The notes under the pieces: generated by a model
Database searches by the model: none
The model's input: the letters and a program-made list of their open reading frames with translations, nothing else
Told to the model about the DNA's origin: nothing
Translations under genes and position numbers: made by a program
Shown here: in pieces, positions 7,038 to 14,494 of the stretch
Layout: every line of letters begins with the position of its first letter
Numbering within the stretch: the stretch's first letter is position 1
Assembly: GCA_029262875.1 (NCBI GenBank)
Contig: JAJCYO010000079.1
Coordinates: 1-36,651 of the forward strand
Source: Flavobacteriales bacterium
Lineage (GTDB): Bacteria; Bacteroidota; Bacteroidia; Flavobacteriales_E; Vicingaceae
Length of the DNA stretch: 36,651 nucleotides
Direction: 5' to 3'

Positions 7038-7349
7038 ATGTATAAAATAACACATTATGAGAAAGTGAACGTGGCAGATGAGCAAGTAATTTCAGCTGGG
7101 AAAATGGAAGGCTTATATGTAGCATTTTCAGAAACAGCAATTATCACGTATAGTTCTACGGATAGGTATTACGATGGAACTTATAAAGTCCTTAAATGGA
7201 GAACTGGAGAAGACGGATTTATAGTGTATACAGCCACGCTAAATGGGCATGCTAAAGAGCTGTATCTGGACAAATCCAGTCTTCTGTTTGCACTAAAGAA
7301 TCCTGGAGAGAATGAGATATATCTGTTTCATTTAGAAACGCTAAAATAA
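7038..7349 (+). CDS. Hypothetical protein, 103 aa
   Basis: A soluble, probably all-beta small protein. I do not recognise a family. Alternating hydrophobic residues (GLYVAFSETAIITYSS, GFIVYTATLNG, EIYLFHLETL) suggest a compact beta barrel or sandwich. It is divergent from the XRE regulator, so it may be the regulated partner. Toxin-like activity cannot be judged from the sequence. It is followed by tiny hydrophobic frames. Confidence 0.5.
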   Translation: MYKITHYEKVNVADEQVISAGKMEGLYVAFSETAIITYSSTDRYYDGTYKVLKWRTGEDGFIVYTATLNGHAKELYLDKSSLLFALKNPGENEIYLFHLETLK

Positions 7350-7359
7350 CTAAAAGACC

Positions 7360-7577
7360 ATGAAGCACTTTTATAAAAAATTAGGAGAATGTACATAGAA
7401 ATACTGGGTTAAGTGTTAGGAGAAACAAATAATGAAAATAGCATAATCTCTGCAGTAGCTTTTATAGCTTCTTTAGGACTGTATCTAATGTATGGAGGAG
7501 TTAGAAATCTTATAGTTACATGCTTGTTATTTGGTTTTTTCTGCTCATTTTTCAGAAAAGTAATTAGAAAAGATTAA
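7360..7577 (+). pseudogene. Broken tiny membrane-protein gene
   Basis: The ATG at 7360 opens MKHFYKKLGECT and then hits TAG (7396-7398), followed by KYW. This parallels the intact neighbour at 7592, which reads MKNFFRNLQEATWKYLGG. The TAG sits exactly where the neighbour has the TGG of TWKY. After a further stop the reading continues in another frame (7413-7577). That 54-codon frame has two hydrophobic helices, a basic tail RKVIRKD, and only a GTG as possible start. It is best read as a nonsense- plus frameshift-damaged paralogue, though the 54-codon frame could still be expressed. Confidence 0.4.
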
Positions 7578-7591
7578 AACACCTACACAAC

Positions 7592-7717
7592 ATGAAGAAC
7601 TTTTTTAGAAACTTGCAAGAAGCTACATGGAAATACTTAGGAGGAGCTATACTTCTGCTTTTAGTTCTACATCTACTGGTTGGAGCGTTCTTCATTATAC
7701 TACGGGAAGTGTTTTGA
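7592..7717 (+). CDS. Tiny single-pass membrane protein, 41 aa
   Basis: The layout is a basic amphipathic start (MKNFFRNLQEATWKYLGG), one long hydrophobic helix (about 19-38, Leu/Val/Phe-rich) and a short REVF tail. The intact ATG and the similarity of the first 15 residues to the broken copy at 7360 support a real gene family. Its size and layout are shared by type I toxin peptides and by small membrane regulators. Nothing in the sequence decides between them. Confidence 0.45.
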   Translation: MKNFFRNLQEATWKYLGGAILLLLVLHLLVGAFFIILREVF

Positions 7718-8246
7718 GTGCTCCTTACAGCCTTCCCTACCACACACCTCCACACAAATCCCCTTCACGGCACACCTAAACCCTACGCTTCTCAAGGTTA
7801 TAAGGTATTCCTCAGAAGTCATCAGCAAAAACTCACGCCAAGATGGATGAACATATATTTCATAGAAGATCACCCACCCAAATGGGCAGAGTCTTGTCAT
7901 GATTTTTGCGTTCTCTCCTTCTTCCTCATGGTAGGTTACTCTTGAATTATAGCACCTTCATTTTGTTGCTCTCCATTCAGAAGCTATAATCCAACCACCT
8001 ACAGTAATTTTGGCTTCGCCTTGCAGTTCATCAAGAGCTGCGGACACTATGTTATTAAGCCTGATGGCATCAGGAAATCCTTGTCCAGTAGAACCAAGAG
8101 CCTCGAAACAAGTTCTCCATTCTTGCCTCTACTTACATACCTCCAATCGTACTTACAGCACTTTGCTTGGAGGACTCTTGTGAAGCTCAGCAATGCGGCT
8201 ACGCCTAAAAGTGTTACCTTTATACAGATTATTTAGATTATAAACT
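7718..8246. other. Gene-poor stretch with decayed open frames
   Basis: 529 bases with no convincing gene. The plus strand is unusually C-rich for this window, hinting at former minus-strand coding. On the minus strand a 56-codon stop-free frame (8128 to 7961) reads like protein (WRTCFEALGSTGQGFPDAIR) but has no start codon. An overlapping frame above it (about 8234 to 8050) also reads like protein but lacks an ATG at the head. These are probably remnants of a lost gene, split by frameshifts. Short frames on the plus strand look like shadows. Confidence 0.35.
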
Positions 8247-8708
8247 ATGTACTGTATAGAATGTGGCACCGAGCTTCCTAATGAAGCAAACTTCTGTTCA
8301 ACTTGTGGTAAGAAACAGGTAAGAATAGATTTTAGCAAGGGTTTTAGAGAAGGGCCGCGGTTGAACTCTACTGAAAAAGAAGAGAGGTTTTCATTTTCAA
8401 GAAGCAATGAAAACTATGATAGGGATGTATATAGTGACCTCGTGGAGTTTCTAAAAGAAGAAGGATATGGAGACATCCCTATTCCCAATTTGGACTGGGA
8501 TTCTGATTCGTGGACTCATAAGATGGTTGAACCTGGTAGTGGCTGTGGGTGGAATGCTTATGTATGTCACCCTATTACTATTTACTGTAATACTGATTTA
8601 CCATTCTCCTATGACCTTACGGTTTACAATGAAAAGCACCCCGCACATGATTCAGTTTGGACAGATGCCATTAGCTGGTTCAAGCCGCACCAGTTAAAAG
8701 ATGATTAA
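8247..8708 (+). CDS. Zinc-ribbon protein of unknown function
   Basis: 153 aa. The N-terminus is a classical zinc ribbon with two CxxC knuckles (C3/C6 and C17/C20 in CIECG...FCSTCGKK). A charged linker (about 22-58) follows, then a C-terminal domain rich in Trp, Asp and aromatic residues (NLDWDSDSWTHKMVEPGSG, CGWNAYVCHPITIYCN) that I do not recognise. It has no signal or membrane segment. It is the last gene before the right end of the element, so it is likely cargo or an accessory factor. Confidence 0.6.
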   Translation: MYCIECGTELPNEANFCSTCGKKQVRIDFSKGFREGPRLNSTEKEERFSFSRSNENYDRDVYSDLVEFLKEEGYGDIPIPNLDWDSDSWTHKMVEPGSGCGWNAYVCHPITIYCNTDLPFSYDLTVYNEKHPAHDSVWTDAISWFKPHQLKDD

Positions 8709-8713
8709 CAGAC

Positions 8714-8764
8714 CAAGCAGAGGAATTTACTCCATCACTTACTATAGCTGTGTAGGTCTGCTTG
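8714..8764. repeat. Inverted repeat CAAGCAGA/TCTGCTTG
   Basis: Perfect 8-bp arms at 8714-8721 and 8757-8764 around a 35-base loop. It starts right after the stop of the zinc-ribbon gene and touches the next, larger inverted repeat. Confidence 0.5.
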
Positions 8765-8765
8765 T

Positions 8766-8850
8766 ACATCAGTTTTAGTATTCAAAGTTGTGGACTACCC
8801 AAATCCTTAAAGCAACCTCCTTGCTCAACTTTAAACACTAAAACAGATGT
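8766..8850. repeat. Imperfect 25-bp inverted repeat
   Basis: Arms 8766-8790 (ACATCAGTTTTAG...) and 8826-8850 (...CTAAAACAGATGT) match at 22 of 25 positions around a 35-base loop. It is too long for a simple terminator and lacks a T run. It could be a protein-binding site, a replication or transfer origin, or a folded RNA. Confidence 0.6.
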
Positions 8851-8992
8851 TTACTCTACTACTTTAGAAGATGCGGATAGATATATCCTTTATAAGCAGA
8901 AAAAAGTACATACAGCTGATAGAACTCTCTAATTTATAACTCACCATCATGGCTGATAAAGTAATTATAAACTAAGCACTTTTACTGTCAAT

Positions 8993-9004
8993 TTACCTGC
9001 AAAT
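8993..9004 (+). repeat. Right-end integrase arm-type site
   Basis: TTACCTGCAAAT, one mismatch from the tandem TCACCTGCAAAT pair at the left end, 60 bases inside the right att repeat. Confidence 0.45.
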
Positions 9005-9063
9005 AATAAAGGTGACTTTCTACATCCCTTTCAGGGTGTGGAGTTCAGAAGCTAAGGAAGTTC

Positions 9064-9161
9064 ATTATGAGTCAAGTGCTCTAACCAACTGAGCTATAGG
9101 CCCTTTCTAATTAGGATTAGAAATAGACTGCAATTTTACGTATAAGTTGGGAGTTAAGCAA
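9064..9161. repeat. Right attachment repeat with tRNA 5' half
   Basis: Copy of 886-983. It holds 40 bases of the tRNA (anticodon loop to 5' end, 9064-9103) plus the promoter segment. The orphan tRNA promoter (-33 TTG at 9161-9159, TAAAATTG at 9138-9131) points into the element. It is probably the original chromosomal 5' half displaced by integration. The HAD/mtnA operon begins 34 bases further right. Confidence 0.88.
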
Positions 9162-9194
9162 TTATAAACTTTACTATTTTGTTAGTTTTGTTTA

Positions 9195-9821
9195 GTGGTT
9201 CAATTAACAGGAATAAAAAATATCATATTGGATTTAGGAGGCGTTATCATTAACCTAAACCCTGAAGCAACGATTAATTCTTTTAAAAGGATTTTTAACG
9301 ATCAATTCGATGCAATGCAGAAAGACCTGCATCAAAAAAACGTATTGGATAAGTTTGAAACAGGTGAACTTAGTTTAGATGAGTTTATTTTATTTTTTCA
9401 AACTCATCAGCCAACACTTTCTTCGGAAAAAATTATTAATTCATGGAATAGTATGTTATTAGATATCCCAAAAGAAAGATTAGCATTAATTCAAAATTTA
9501 TCAAAACGTCACCGCGTTTTTTTATTGAGCAATACCAATCCTATTCATTTGGAATTTATCGATAATTATGTCAGGCTAAATTTCGAGTTGAGTTCCATGG
9601 CTACTCCTTTTGAAAAAGCATACTACTCTCATCAAATGGGATTAAGAAAACCTGATCCTAAAATATTTGAAACGATAATAGAGGATAAAAATCTATTAAC
9701 AGATGAAACCTTATTTATAGATGATTCAGAACAGCATATTATTACAGCAAAACAATTAAATTTGAAGACGCACCATTTATTAGAAACAGAAAATATTGTA
9801 GATTTATTCAATGCTAATTAA
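9195..9821 (+). CDS. HAD-family phosphatase
   Basis: 208 aa, GTG start (the only plausible one near the front). HAD motifs are in order: motif I ILDLGGVI with nucleophile D13, where the second Asp of DxD is replaced by Gly as in YihX-like HAD-IA proteins. Then motif II LLSNTN (S113), motif III RKPDP (K153) and motif IV FIDDS (D177/D178). A helical cap lies between motifs I and II. It overlaps mtnA by 11 bases, so it is the first gene of a three-gene operon. It may dephosphorylate a sugar phosphate in the same pathway, but the substrate cannot be read from the sequence. The att repeat ends only 33 bases upstream, so the operon promoter lies at the element junction. Confidence 0.85.
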   Translation: MVQLTGIKNIILDLGGVIINLNPEATINSFKRIFNDQFDAMQKDLHQKNVLDKFETGELSLDEFILFFQTHQPTLSSEKIINSWNSMLLDIPKERLALIQNLSKRHRVFLLSNTNPIHLEFIDNYVRLNFELSSMATPFEKAYYSHQMGLRKPDPKIFETIIEDKNLLTDETLFIDDSEQHIITAKQLNLKTHHLLETENIVDLFNAN

Positions 9822-10920
9822 CGGGAAACATCAGCAAACCATTTGGGTAAATGAACAAGATGAAATCTTAATACAGGTTTTCGATCAACGTCATTTTCCG
9901 CATAAAGTTGAGGTATTTGACATTAGAACGACTAAGGATGCTGCCTTTGCCATTAAAGAAATGGTGGTTAGAGGAGCACCATTAATAGGAATAACAGCAG
10001 CTTACGGAATGTACTTGGCTTGCATTGAGGCAAGAGGTGAAAAGAAACCTAATCTATATTTGGCCGAAGCAGCTACTGAATTAAATGCGACAAGACCTAC
10101 AGCGATTAATTTAGCTTGGGCAGTTCATGAATTGTTGAGCGCTGTACATAAAGTAAAAGATCCTGAAGAACGGATAAAAGTGGCATTACAAAAGGCCAAC
10201 CAACTAAAAGAAGAAGATGTTGCCATTAGTAAAAACATTGGGTTACATGGTCTTGGAGTAATAAAGGAAATAGCAGCAAAGAAAAATGGTGAGCCGGTAA
10301 ATATTTTAACGCATTGCAATGCAGGCTGGTTAGCCACCATCGATTGGGGAACTGCTTTGTCTCCAATTTACCATGCACAAGAAGCTGGAATTGATGTACA
10401 TGTATGGGTTGATGAAACCAGGCCAAGAAACCAAGGTGCAAATCTAACTGCATTTGAGTTAAATGAGCAAGGAGTTCGACATACCTTAATCAATGACAAT
10501 ACTGGAGGCCACTTAATGCAGCATGGTATGGTGGATATGGTAATTGTTGGGACCGACCGGACTGTTCGGAACGGAGATGTAGCGAATAAAATAGGAACTT
10601 ACCTTAAGGCCTTAGCTGCCCATGACAACAATGTTCCTTTTTATGTAGGGTTACCTTCTTCAACATTAGATTGTTCCATTGCAGATGGAGTAAAGGATAT
10701 TCCAATTGAAACCAGGGATGGAAATGAAGTGAAATACATGCAAGGTAAAGTTGATGGTGAAATTAAATCAGTTTTGATTTGTTCTGAAGATACGCCAGCG
10801 TTAAACTATGGTTTTGATGTAACACCGGCAAAATACATTACTGGACTAATTACAGAACGTGGAATTTGTGAAGCTTCGGAAGAAGGAATTAGAAGTTTAT
10901 TTCCTGAAAAATTTGGCTAA
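9811..10920 (+). CDS. mtnA: S-methyl-5-thioribose-1-phosphate isomerase
   Basis: 369 aa, the full family length, eIF2B-related fold. It converts 5-methylthioribose-1-phosphate (or the 5-deoxyribose analogue) to the ribulose-1-phosphate form. Diagnostic segments are MVVRGAPLIG (51-60), NILTHCNAG with catalytic C169, TAFELNEQG, and IVGTDRTVRNGD with catalytic D249. These match C160 and D240 of the B. subtilis enzyme. It starts inside the end of the HAD gene, and its stop shares a base with the next ATG (TAATG), giving tight coupling with the class II aldolase that would act on its product. Confidence 0.95.
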   Translation: MLINGKHQQTIWVNEQDEILIQVFDQRHFPHKVEVFDIRTTKDAAFAIKEMVVRGAPLIGITAAYGMYLACIEARGEKKPNLYLAEAATELNATRPTAINLAWAVHELLSAVHKVKDPEERIKVALQKANQLKEEDVAISKNIGLHGLGVIKEIAAKKNGEPVNILTHCNAGWLATIDWGTALSPIYHAQEAGIDVHVWVDETRPRNQGANLTAFELNEQGVRHTLINDNTGGHLMQHGMVDMVIVGTDRTVRNGDVANKIGTYLKALAAHDNNVPFYVGLPSSTLDCSIADGVKDIPIETRDGNEVKYMQGKVDGEIKSVLICSEDTPALNYGFDVTPAKYITGLITERGICEASEEGIRSLFPEKFG

Positions 10921-11513
10921 TGGCAATTGATGAAGGAGTCATAAAATTTAATTGCGATTGGAGTGATGAAGAACTCGCAATATCAGTTCCTAATGAACTG
11001 AAGATCTGGAGAGATAAAATGCATCAATTAAAACTTATTGGGGAATACGATGACATTAAAATTGGTTATGGAAACATTAGCATTAAAATAGCAGAAGGTA
11101 TCTTAATTTCTGGAACTCAAACTGGGAATAGTTACCCAATTCAGAGCAATGATTTTGCTTTGGTGACAGCTTATAGCATGGAACACAATCAAGTAACATG
11201 CAAAGGAAAAATAAAGGCTTCTGCAGAGAGTTTAACACATGCGGCTGTCTATGAATGCGACCACACAATTAAAGCCATTATTCATATCCATAACAAGGAA
11301 CTGTGGGGTAAATTAATAGACACTGTACCAACCTCAAACAGAAACGTTCCTTATGGCACGGCAAAAATGGCTACAGAAATAAAACGACTGTTTGATGAAA
11401 CCAATATAGTCCAAGAAAAGATTATGGTAATGGGAGGTCATGAAGAAGGAATTATTGCTTTTGGGAAAAACTTAAAAGAAGCAGGACAATTGATTCTTAA
11501 TTATGCTACTTAA
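10920..11513 (+). CDS. Class II aldolase/adducin-family protein
   Basis: 197 aa. Zinc-dependent aldolase fold: substrate loop GNIS and SGTQTG, catalytic acid E103 in SAESLTHAA, metal ligands H122 and H124 in IIHIHNKE, and H174 in GGHEEG. These correspond to E73, H92, H94 and H155 of fuculose-phosphate aldolase. Coupled to mtnA, it could be MtnB (dehydratase of the methionine salvage pathway) or the Ald2-type aldolase of the DHAP shunt, which cleaves the MtnA product to DHAP and an aldehyde. No mtnK, mtnC or mtnD is in the window. The 3' end overlaps the convergent epimerase gene by 8 bases. Confidence 0.8.
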   Translation: MAIDEGVIKFNCDWSDEELAISVPNELKIWRDKMHQLKLIGEYDDIKIGYGNISIKIAEGILISGTQTGNSYPIQSNDFALVTAYSMEHNQVTCKGKIKASAESLTHAAVYECDHTIKAIIHIHNKELWGKLIDTVPTSNRNVPYGTAKMATEIKRLFDETNIVQEKIMVMGGHEEGIIAFGKNLKEAGQLILNYAT

Positions 11514-11910
11514 TTTCTTGGCATAATTCTACCAGTACTCCTTTTGTAGACTTAGGGTGTAAGAAGCAAACCAATTTATTATCAGCACCTTTTTTTGGCT
11601 CATCGTTTAATACAACAAATCCTTCGGACTTCATGCGTTCCATCTCGGCTTTAATGTCATCTACTGCATAAGCAATGTGGTGTATTCCTTCGCCTTTCTT
11701 TTCAATGAACTTGGCAATGGCACTTTCAGGATCAGTTGCCTCTAATAATTCAATTTTACTTTCACCTACCTTAAAAAAGGAAGTGGAAACATGCTCACTT
11801 TCAACTGTTTCTGTTTTGTAAGGCTGTGCTCCAAACAGTTTAGCGTAAACTTCATTGGCAGCTTCTAAATCTTTAACAGCGATTCCTATATGTTCTATCT
11901 TGTTCATCAT
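11506..11910 (-). CDS. mce: Methylmalonyl-CoA epimerase
   Basis: 134 aa, glyoxalase/VOC fold, two tandem beta-alpha-beta-beta-beta modules. It interconverts (R)- and (S)-methylmalonyl-CoA in propionyl-CoA/succinyl-CoA conversion. Metal-binding positions are visible: H7 (IEHIGIAV), a Glu in KIELLEA (where some homologues have Gln), a His in IHHIAYAV, and a Glu near the end in VLVELCQ. The length is normal for the family. Either of the two initial Met codons could be used. No mutase gene is nearby. Confidence 0.9.
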   Translation of the reverse strand: MMNKIEHIGIAVKDLEAANEVYAKLFGAQPYKTETVESEHVSTSFFKVGESKIELLEATDPESAIAKFIEKKGEGIHHIAYAVDDIKAEMERMKSEGFVVLNDEPKKGADNKLVCFLHPKSTKGVLVELCQEIK

Positions 11911-11913
11911 TGG

Positions 11914-11942
11914 GCAAAAAAAAGTCCCGAAAAACGGGACTT
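11914..11942 (-). terminator. Rho-independent terminator of the 12752 gene
   Basis: AAGTCCCG (11922-11929) pairs with CGGGACTT (11935-11942) around AAAAA. On the minus strand the hairpin is followed by a run of eight T. It lies 21 bases after the stop of the secreted-protein gene and just before the epimerase gene. Confidence 0.85.
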
Positions 11943-11963
11943 AAATTTAATATGATTGTCTGA

Positions 11964-12752
11964 TTATTTCTTTACGAAAGTATCAGTTTTGTTGTCATAA
12001 TTTAAATAGTAAATCCCTTTCTTAAGGTTAGCAACATCTACCTTTTCTCCAAATCCTTTCTTCACAATGTTACCATAACTATCGTAAACTTCAAATAAAG
12101 TTTCACCAGTAAAGATTACTTCAGTTTTAGCTTTAATAGGGCTAAAAGAAATCTCACCTACAGGAGAAATGAACCTTGAAGCTTGAGAATATCTTGGCTT
12201 ACCAGAATAATCAATTTGCTTCACTCTAAATTTGTTTTCACCAGAATGAGGAGTGATTTTAAATTGGTAGCTGTTTTCAGCGTTTGTTCCGTTTCCATCA
12301 ACTTCACCAACTTTAATCCATTTGTTCCATCTGAATTGCTCAACGATAAATGTTAATTTACCTGTTTCGCTTTTGGTAGTCCAATCAAAGTTACCATCCT
12401 TAGAAATTTTCATGGTAACAATTTCGAAAGTACTTTTTGGTTTTAATACCTCTGGGTTTAAAACTTTAGGTTTACAATCATCTTTATGTTTGATTTTTAC
12501 AATAACTGGATCTCCAACTTTCATTTGAAAATTAGCGAAATCAATCTCAAAAGCACTAGAGTTAACTTCGTCAGTAGTTACTTCACCATTAATGGTTACC
12601 TCAAACGTACAGAATCCAACGCCACTTCCAGCAAATGGATTTTGAACATATAGGTTTTTTCCCTGGTAGTGTCCTTCTAAAACAATAACTCCTGTAGCAT
12701 TAACTTGCAATGCAAAAAGAGATATTAGTAGTACGAAAAATAATCGTTTCAT
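11964..12752 (-). CDS. Secreted protein with T9SS-like C-terminal domain
   Basis: 262 aa. Signal peptide MKRLFFVLLISLFALQVNA. The body is all-beta: a first module with TFEVTINGEV, then a fibronectin-like segment around 130-195 (FIVEQFRWNKWIKVGEVDGN, SYQFKITPHSG), a pattern common in Bacteroidota secreted proteins. The last 60 residues resemble a type IX secretion C-terminal sorting domain (TLFEVYDSYGNIV, VDVANLKKGIYYLNYDN, TDTFVKK). Function unknown. It is a monocistronic gene with its own terminator. Confidence 0.75.
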   Translation of the reverse strand: MKRLFFVLLISLFALQVNATGVIVLEGHYQGKNLYVQNPFAGSGVGFCTFEVTINGEVTTDEVNSSAFEIDFANFQMKVGDPVIVKIKHKDDCKPKVLNPEVLKPKSTFEIVTMKISKDGNFDWTTKSETGKLTFIVEQFRWNKWIKVGEVDGNGTNAENSYQFKITPHSGENKFRVKQIDYSGKPRYSQASRFISPVGEISFSPIKAKTEVIFTGETLFEVYDSYGNIVKKGFGEKVDVANLKKGIYYLNYDNKTDTFVKK

Positions 12753-12979
12753 AGTTGATGTTGTTATACCTGTTTAATTAGTATGCAATATTAGAAACTT
12801 CTATCTTAGTTTCAAAACTTTTTTTCACTTTTATCGCAATTAAAACCAGTTTAGTCGATTTTGTTAAATATTTCATGTGTAACTCAATATTGCCGTGTTC
12901 AATTTTTTCTATCAAAATATACTGTTTTTTAACCATAAAAAAACATTAATTTCGCTTTGATTAAAATTCTACGAATAAA

Positions 12980-14443
12980 ATGATGAAAAGAGTAACAGTT
13001 GCAGCGCTATTAAAAAATCCAGAGATCGGATCAGAAACCTTAGTTAGAGGGTGGGTAAGAACATTTAGAAGCAATCGATTTATTGCAATTAATGATGGAT
13101 CTACTATAAATAATATCCAAGCAGTTGTAGATTTTGAGAATGAAGACGAAAATGAGCTGAAAAGAATTACTACGGGAGCCGCAGTTGAGGTTATTGGAGA
13201 ATTGGTTGAGTCGCAAGGTAAGGGACAGTCAGTAGAATTGGTGGTGAAATCATTTAAGGTGATTGGTGATGCTGATCCAGATGAATACCCGTTACAGCCT
13301 AAAAAGCATTCGTTAGAGTTTTTAAGAGAAATTGCTCATTTACGTTTTAGAACCAACACTTTTGGTGCCGTAAACAGAGTAAGACATGCAATGATTTTTG
13401 CGGTACATAAGTTCTTTAATGATAAAGGGTTTTATAACATTCATACCCCTATTGTAACAGGTTCTGATGCAGAAGGAGCCGGGGAAATGTTTCGGGTGAC
13501 CACATTCGATTTAGACAATGCACCAAAAAATGAGGCTGGAGAGATTGATTTCAAGGAAGATTTTTTCGGAAAAGAAACAAATTTAACGGTGTCTGGTCAG
13601 TTAGAAGCCGAATTAGCAGCATTAGCTTTGGGTCAAGTATATACATTTGGACCAACATTTAGAGCAGAAAACTCAAATACAACGCGTCATTTGGCTGAGT
13701 TCTGGATGATAGAACCAGAGGTAGCCTTCAATGATTTGCACGACAACATGGATTTGGCAGAGGAAATGTTAAAGTATTGTGTTCAATATGCCTTAGATCA
13801 TTGTAAAGAAGATTTAGCATTTTTAAGTCAGCGCGTAACTGAAGAAGAAAAATCAAAACCACAAGATCAACGTTCTATGGAATTGGTTGAGAAATTGAAA
13901 TTTGTTGCAGACAATGATTTTGTAAGATTAACGTATACCGATGCGATTGATATTTTAAGAAATTCAAAGCCGAACAAGAAAAAGAAGTTCAATTACCTTA
14001 TAGAAGGATGGGGTGCTGATTTACAATCAGAACACGAACGGTTTTTAGTAGAGAAGCATTTTAAAAAACCGGTTATCTTGACCAACTACCCAGCAACCAT
14101 TAAAGCATTTTACATGCGGCAAGATGATGAGTTGCCGGAAGCAAAACCAGGAATGGAAGTTGGTCCAACCGTTAGTGCTATGGATATTTTGTTCCCTGGA
14201 ATTGGCGAAATTGTTGGAGGTTCTCAAAGAGAGGAAAGATTGGATGTACTTAAACAGAAAATTGCAGACTTTAATATACCAGAAGAACATGTGTGGTGGT
14301 ATTTAGATACCCGTAAATTTGGTTCAGTTCCACATTCAGGGTTTGGGTTAGGGTTTGAGCGAATGGTATTGTTTGTAACGGGAATGACCAATATTAGAGA
14401 TGTAATTCCTTTCCCAAGAACACCCAAGAACGCTGAGTTTTAA
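12980..14443 (+). CDS. asnS: Asparaginyl-tRNA synthetase
   Basis: 487 aa, class IIb aminoacyl-tRNA synthetase that charges tRNA-Asn in the cytoplasm. The N-terminal OB-fold anticodon-binding domain is at about 5-105 ([20 protein letters not shown]). The catalytic core has motif 2 around [19 protein letters not shown] and motif 3 near the C-terminus ([16 protein letters not shown]). Length matches bacterial AsnRS. The start may be either of the two adjacent Met codons. A short AACCT/AGGTT hairpin follows the stop (14442-14454), a weak terminator. Confidence 0.97.
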   Translation: MMKRVTVAALLKNPEIGSETLVRGWVRTFRSNRFIAINDGSTINNIQAVVDFENEDENELKRITTGAAVEVIGELVESQGKGQSVELVVKSFKVIGDADPDEYPLQPKKHSLEFLREIAHLRFRTNTFGAVNRVRHAMIFAVHKFFNDKGFYNIHTPIVTGSDAEGAGEMFRVTTFDLDNAPKNEAGEIDFKEDFFGKETNLTVSGQLEAELAALALGQVYTFGPTFRAENSNTTRHLAEFWMIEPEVAFNDLHDNMDLAEEMLKYCVQYALDHCKEDLAFLSQRVTEEEKSKPQDQRSMELVEKLKFVADNDFVRLTYTDAIDILRNSKPNKKKKFNYLIEGWGADLQSEHERFLVEKHFKKPVILTNYPATIKAFYMRQDDELPEAKPGMEVGPTVSAMDILFPGIGEIVGGSQREERLDVLKQKIADFNIPEEHVWWYLDTRKFGSVPHSGFGLGFERMVLFVTGMTNIRDVIPFPRTPKNAEF

Positions 14444-14494
14444 CCTCATAGGTTTCTAAAACACAGCGTATTCAACTTGTATTTCCCAATTATA

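Larger units (their letters stand above)
8709..9063. other. Gene-free right end of the element with stem-loops
   Basis: 355 bases with no credible ORF. It holds two successive inverted repeats (8714-8764 and 8766-8850), a single integrase arm-type motif (8993-9004), and a segment whose minus strand (TTGACAGTAAAAGTGCT, about 8977-8993) resembles TTGACAGTGATGTGCT near the left end (1083-1098). This is the expected place for integrase/accessory-factor sites and perhaps an origin or a small RNA. Confidence 0.5.
886..9161. mobile_element. Integrative element in a tRNA gene, about 8.2 kb
   Basis: The element is bounded by direct repeats 886-983 and 9064-9161 (97 of 98 identical). A tyrosine integrase gene starts 130 bases inside the left repeat, and matching ACCTGCAAAT motifs lie inside both ends. 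Contents are integrase, a four-gene envelope cassette, a wing-like protein, a PolA/T7-RNAP-like polymerase, an XRE regulator, tiny hydrophobic proteins and a zinc-ribbon protein. No conjugation, relaxase, capsid or terminase gene is visible. It is therefore either a mobilisable or satellite-like element that depends on a helper, or a replicating plasmid-like element using its own polymerase. Confidence 0.85.

Noticed and set aside
7700-7945. Overlapping 66- and 75-codon frames on opposite strands
   Set aside because: No recognisable domain, odd composition and mutual antisense overlap. Treated as part of a decayed stretch.
886-9161. Prophage or conjugative element
   Set aside because: No terminase, portal, capsid, tail, relaxase, coupling protein or VirB-like gene is visible among the frames.
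9183-9190. TAGTTTTG as the -7 box of the HAD-mtnA operon
   Set aside because: It matches the consensus but ends 4 bases before the GTG start and has no -33 TTTG at the right distance. Left unassigned.
10125-10453. Minus-strand ORFs inside mtnA
   Set aside because: Shadows of a well-supported gene with no own signals. The same holds for antisense frames inside asnS, metH, uppS, bamA, murI and bshA.
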